From assembly GCA_015060865.1 (NCBI GenBank), contig SUXS01000015.1:1-64000 (forward strand): a stretch of DNA of 64,000 nucleotides. The letters are read 5' to 3'. The translations under genes were made by a program, and so were the position numbers. The notes under the pieces were generated by a model. It saw only the letters and a list, made by a program, of their open reading frames with translations. It made no database searches and was not told the DNA's origin. Every line of letters begins with the position of its first letter. The stretch's first letter is position 1. The DNA is from Bacteroidales bacterium (GTDB lineage Bacteria > Bacteroidota > Bacteroidia > Bacteroidales > Bacteroidaceae). Shown one piece after another: positions 61,213-64,000 of this stretch.

Positions 61213-62658
61213 CTACAGCAAGTTTTCTTGGGGCCAATTAACCAGATACACCTGCTCTGATGAACGAGTAAAGGCCGTATATAGCCATCGATAATAATTA
61301 ACAGAAGAGCCTTCAGGTAGCAAGTACCCTTGGTCTATGTAAACACAACTCCATTGTCCACCTTGCGCTTTATGGCAAGTAACAGCATAAGCATACTTAA
61401 TCTGAAGTGCATTAAAATGCGGATCATCACGCAATTGCTTATATCGTTCTCTTTTTTGCGATATGTGAGCATAATCAGCCATAACTTCTTCAAATAACCT
61501 ATTGCTTTCCTCTCGAGTCAGTGATGGAGATTCCGAATGCAAAGTATCAAGTAATACAGTTGTTTGGATTTCATAATCGTCATAATCAGGGAAACTGAGC
61601 AATACATCAGCAAAACGAAATCCATAAAGTTCACGTATGCGTCGCACACGACGCACTACGGCAACATCACCATTAGCGATAAAGGAGAGCGGCTGAGTTT
61701 GACGTTCCTCGCGTACCAAACGTTCTACCCAATAATAATTATTCTTTACTATCATCAGGCGGTCACCAGTCACGAGTTCATCCTCTCTATAGAGTATCGA
61801 GTTACGAATACCAAGATTATAAATATTGGTACGCTTATTAGAGCGGCACACTATCATACAGTCGTCATCCCCCCAACGAGAATACGAGGAACTTATTGAT
61901 TCTATAAGTTCGTCTCCAGTAACACGTAAGACATCGGGGAACCTTAAATCAAGCATAAGGAAAGGAGCCTCCCCACTTTTTCCTTTCAGCATTGAGAGCT
62001 GATTCCTAATGGCTGTTGCATTGTATAAAATACCAGACTGCGAAAGTTGGCGCATAACTTGCGTCAAGGTCATATGAGAAACGTCAAGACCATATGAAGA
62101 CAAAAGAGACACCGATAATGCCGGACTCTCCAACTCACCGACAGGCGGTAACTGTGCCGTATCACCTACTAACATCAATCGACATCCCTCACCCGAATAG
62201 ACATATTGTATTAAATCATCAAGCAGTCGACCCGTACCAAAAGTAGCTGAAGCCAAACCGTCATTAGCTATCATAGAAGCTTCATCAACAATAAAAAGAG
62301 TATGTCTTGAAAGATTCACATTTAATGAGAAAGAAGTATCGTCAGCAATAGACTTCTGACGATAAATACGTTTATGAATCGTATAGGCTGGAGCAGCTGC
62401 ATATGAGGAAAAAACCTTAGCAGCCCGTCCTGTCGGAGCCATTAGAACCACAGATTGATGGAGAGAATTCAGCGTTTTGACTAAGGCTCCTAACAGCGAC
62501 GTTTTCCCAGTACCTGCATATCCACAAAGTAAAAAAGCTTTCATGCCCCTACGTGACATCAAGAATTCACTCACCTTGTTGATAGCCTCCGATTGTTCAT
62601 CAGTGGGTACAAATTCAAAGTTTTCGCAAATTTTTGTACTTAGAAAACTATTTATCAT
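61213..62658 (-). CDS. RecD-like ATP-dependent DNA helicase
   Basis: Superfamily 1 helicase of 481 residues, short for RecD2. Walker A LLCGYAGTGKTSLLGALVK near residues 43-60, motif Ia VVLMAPTGRAAKVFS, Walker B TLFIVDEASMIAND near 125, motif III LMLVGDTAQLPPVG near 160, and the C-terminal UvrD-type motifs AVTCHKAQGGQWSCVYIDQG and YRWLYTAFTRSSEQVYLV. There is no RecD2 N-terminal HHH region, so it is closer to small AAA_30/UvrD_C_2 helicases of Bacteroidetes. Role in repair or recombination is inferred. Divergent from the membrane protein gene. Confidence 0.9.
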   Translation of the reverse strand: MINSFLSTKICENFEFVPTDEQSEAINKVSEFLMSRRGMKAFLLCGYAGTGKTSLLGALVKTLNSLHQSVVLMAPTGRAAKVFSSYAAAPAYTIHKRIYRQKSIADDTSFSLNVNLSRHTLFIVDEASMIANDGLASATFGTGRLLDDLIQYVYSGEGCRLMLVGDTAQLPPVGELESPALSVSLLSSYGLDVSHMTLTQVMRQLSQSGILYNATAIRNQLSMLKGKSGEAPFLMLDLRFPDVLRVTGDELIESISSSYSRWGDDDCMIVCRSNKRTNIYNLGIRNSILYREDELVTGDRLMIVKNNYYWVERLVREERQTQPLSFIANGDVAVVRRVRRIRELYGFRFADVLLSFPDYDDYEIQTTVLLDTLHSESPSLTREESNRLFEEVMADYAHISQKRERYKQLRDDPHFNALQIKYAYAVTCHKAQGGQWSCVYIDQGYLLPEGSSVNYYRWLYTAFTRSSEQVYLVNWPQENLL

Positions 62659-62711
62659 CTACTTTAGAAGAAAAAAATCGATTATTTATAGTATTTTCAA
62701 ACTATTTGTTT

Positions 62712-62719
62712 TACTTTTG
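62712..62719 (+). promoter_or_regulatory. -7 box of the membrane protein gene
   Basis: TACTTTTG; a convincing -33 TTTG was not found at the right distance (TTTA at 62685-62688 is the nearest). Confidence 0.45.
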
Positions 62720-62752
62720 CACCACGAAAGTAATCAAATAAATCATATAAAC

Positions 62753-63493
62753 ATGAAAAAAGTAATTAATTTTCTATTATTGCTATGTGTTTGTGGTGTT
62801 GGATACATTAGCGTAATGAGTATTGTAGACGACATCAATTTCAATGATGAGATGGAAGCAAGAAACAAGGTTGTTATTGCACGTCTAATTGACATCAAGA
62901 AAGCACAAGAAGCATTCCGTGACCAGAATAAGGGTCAGTATACAGATAATTTTGACGAACTTATCAACTTCATCAAAACTGGCAAGTTAGCTACAGTAAA
63001 GAAAGTTGGAACCTTGACAGACAAGCAGCTTGAAGATGGTCTTACGGAAGCCAAAGTAATCAAAATGATTGATGAAGCTAAGAAAGCTAAACCCGCTGCT
63101 GCTGTAAAGAAATGGAAAGAGTTGGACAGCAAAGGTATTGTTAGATTCAATGAAAAGGGCGGCGACGTAGAATTCCTATTCAGCCGTGATACTATGTGGG
63201 TAGCTATTCTCGATACACTCTACCCCGAAGGTTTCAATGCAGACTCTATCCGTTTCGTGCCTTTTGGCAACGGCAAGGAGTTTGAGATGCGTACAGGTTG
63301 CGACTCTAGCAGCAAGTCGGGCAACAAGCTTTACCTCTTCGAGGCCAAGACCCCCTATGACGTTTATCTCAACGGTTTGAACAAAGACGCTGTATTCAAC
63401 CTCACCAAGGAAAAAGAAAAACTTGGTCGTTATGCTGGTCTGAAAGTTGGTGACGCTGAGGTAGGTAACCAAAACGCAGGTAACTGGGAATAA
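62753..63493 (+). CDS. Single-pass membrane protein of unknown function
   Basis: 246 residues from the ATG at 62753 (MKKVINFLLLLCVCGVGYIS). One N-terminal transmembrane helix is followed directly by a charged stretch (MEARNKVVIARLIDIKKAQE, AFRDQNKGQYTDNFDELINF) that resembles the pilin-like N-terminal pattern of pseudopilins but lacks a prepilin cleavage site. A second part (YDVYLNGLNKDAVFNLTKEK) is more variable. Conserved in Bacteroidales beside DUF3822 genes, as here (18 bp gap); function unknown. Confidence 0.65.
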   Translation: MKKVINFLLLLCVCGVGYISVMSIVDDINFNDEMEARNKVVIARLIDIKKAQEAFRDQNKGQYTDNFDELINFIKTGKLATVKKVGTLTDKQLEDGLTEAKVIKMIDEAKKAKPAAAVKKWKELDSKGIVRFNEKGGDVEFLFSRDTMWVAILDTLYPEGFNADSIRFVPFGNGKEFEMRTGCDSSSKSGNKLYLFEAKTPYDVYLNGLNKDAVFNLTKEKEKLGRYAGLKVGDAEVGNQNAGNWE

Positions 63494-63511
63494 TCTAAAC
63501 AGAAAAGACGA

Positions 63512-64000
63512 GTGATTAATTTGAGTAACTCGAACGAACACACATTATCCATCCGCGTACACGCGGATGGATTTTGTTTTGCCGTACACAATCCCAAGAA
63601 CGATTCTGAATATCTGTTCAGGCCATACCCCATTGATACCACCAAGCCCATAACAGCCAATCTAAAGAATGCCATTGAAGAACTCGAGTTGCTTAATCAA
63701 AGCTATCAACACACCTACCTGCAAATAGCCGATGGCAGATATGCTATTACCCCAAAGGAATTCTATTCAGAACAATCTGCACGAGGACTATTCGCTCCCA
63801 ACTTTACACATATTGCTGACAGAGAGCTCATTCTACACAATGAAGTAGGAGATGACAATCCAGCCATTATCCTATTCGGCATAGACAGAAGCCTTCACAA
63901 GCTCGTTCATGCCCACTTCACAGATGTACACATCTACCATTCCATCACCTCACTCGCACGTTTCAGTATAGGCAAGAGTACAGAGAGCCACCTCCCCTAC
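63512..64000 (+). CDS. DUF3822 family protein, 3' end cut by window edge
   Basis: Open frame from a GTG at 63512, or a TTG at 63521, to the edge, at least 160 residues. N-terminal segment EHTLSIRVHADGFCFAVHNP then DSEYLFRPYPIDTTKPITAN fits DUF3822, a family with an actin-like (ASKHA) fold predicted from sequence and of unknown function. Later blocks include YAITPKEFYSEQSARGLFAP and HADFTDVHIYHS-like strands. It follows the single-pass membrane protein by 18 bp and is probably translated from the same transcript. The start is uncertain as no ATG is available. Confidence 0.7.
   Translation, partial: MINLSNSNEHTLSIRVHADGFCFAVHNPKNDSEYLFRPYPIDTTKPITANLKNAIEELELLNQSYQHTYLQIADGRYAITPKEFYSEQSARGLFAPNFTHIADRELILHNEVGDDNPAIILFGIDRSLHKLVHAHFTDVHIYHSITSLARFSIGKSTESHLPY

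Noticed and set aside
62477..62752. N-terminal extension of the single-pass membrane protein by about 90 codons
   Set aside because: It overlaps the divergent helicase gene and its promoter, and would place the signal-anchor helix internally.

Overview
The window is chromosomal DNA from a member of the Bacteroidales. The evidence is: repeated promoters of the Bacteroidetes type (TTTG, about 20 bp, then TAnnTTTG), a SufBCD operon, GH92/GH35/GH51/PL11 glycan-degrading enzymes, and type IX secretion genes (porU, porV). A type IX system in a glycan degrader fits Prevotella or Paraprevotella relatives better than Bacteroides proper, but the genus is an inference. Many gene starts were moved inward to the first codon that fits the family.

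Layout. 1-2.9 kb: an edge-truncated GH43-like/GH51 arabinofuranosidase behind a thioredoxin-fold lipoprotein. 3.4-9.9 kb: recQ converges on sufBCD across a perfect 48-bp palindrome, followed by a glutaredoxin-like gene. 10-19 kb: a paralogous-family lipoprotein with a long, structured leader, an NhaC antiporter, an acyl-ACP thioesterase and a giant rhamnogalacturonan lyase with a type IX tail. 19-20.5 kb: mnmE.

20.5-28.9 kb is an AT-rich accessory island. It holds a WG-repeat gene, the 3' end of a tyrosine recombinase, an odd class II tRNA, a frameshifted membrane protein, a two-gene Septu-like defence system (ATPase plus HNH nuclease), an unrecognised pair (HEPN-like candidate plus zinc-ribbon protein) and a three-gene HipBST-type toxin-antitoxin operon with visible operators.

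29-47 kb is ordinary chromosome: a zinc alcohol dehydrogenase with an SDR, small regulators, GH35 and GH92 exo-glycosidases, an AmgK-like/RapZ fusion kinase with an N-acetylglucosamine-type kinase, rnhB, a TonB-like protein, sufS far from sufBCD, a SUI1 factor and a FAH-family enzyme. 48.6-57.8 kb is one long co-directional run: porU, porV, ispF, metallophosphoesterase, THUMP-like methyltransferase, YfiH-type protein and B3/B4 protein. 58-61 kb carries rplM-rpsI-rpsB-tsf. 61-64 kb has a RecD-like helicase, a single-pass membrane protein and the start of a DUF3822 gene.

The least expected signal lies between genes. There are several degenerate tandem arrays whose units are each self-complementary, with fixed periods of 22 bp (two arrays), 9 bp (two) and 7 bp (several, one inside mnmE). 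There is also a 143-bp element bounded by 26-bp inverted repeats. No rRNA genes, intact insertion sequences or CRISPR arrays were seen.
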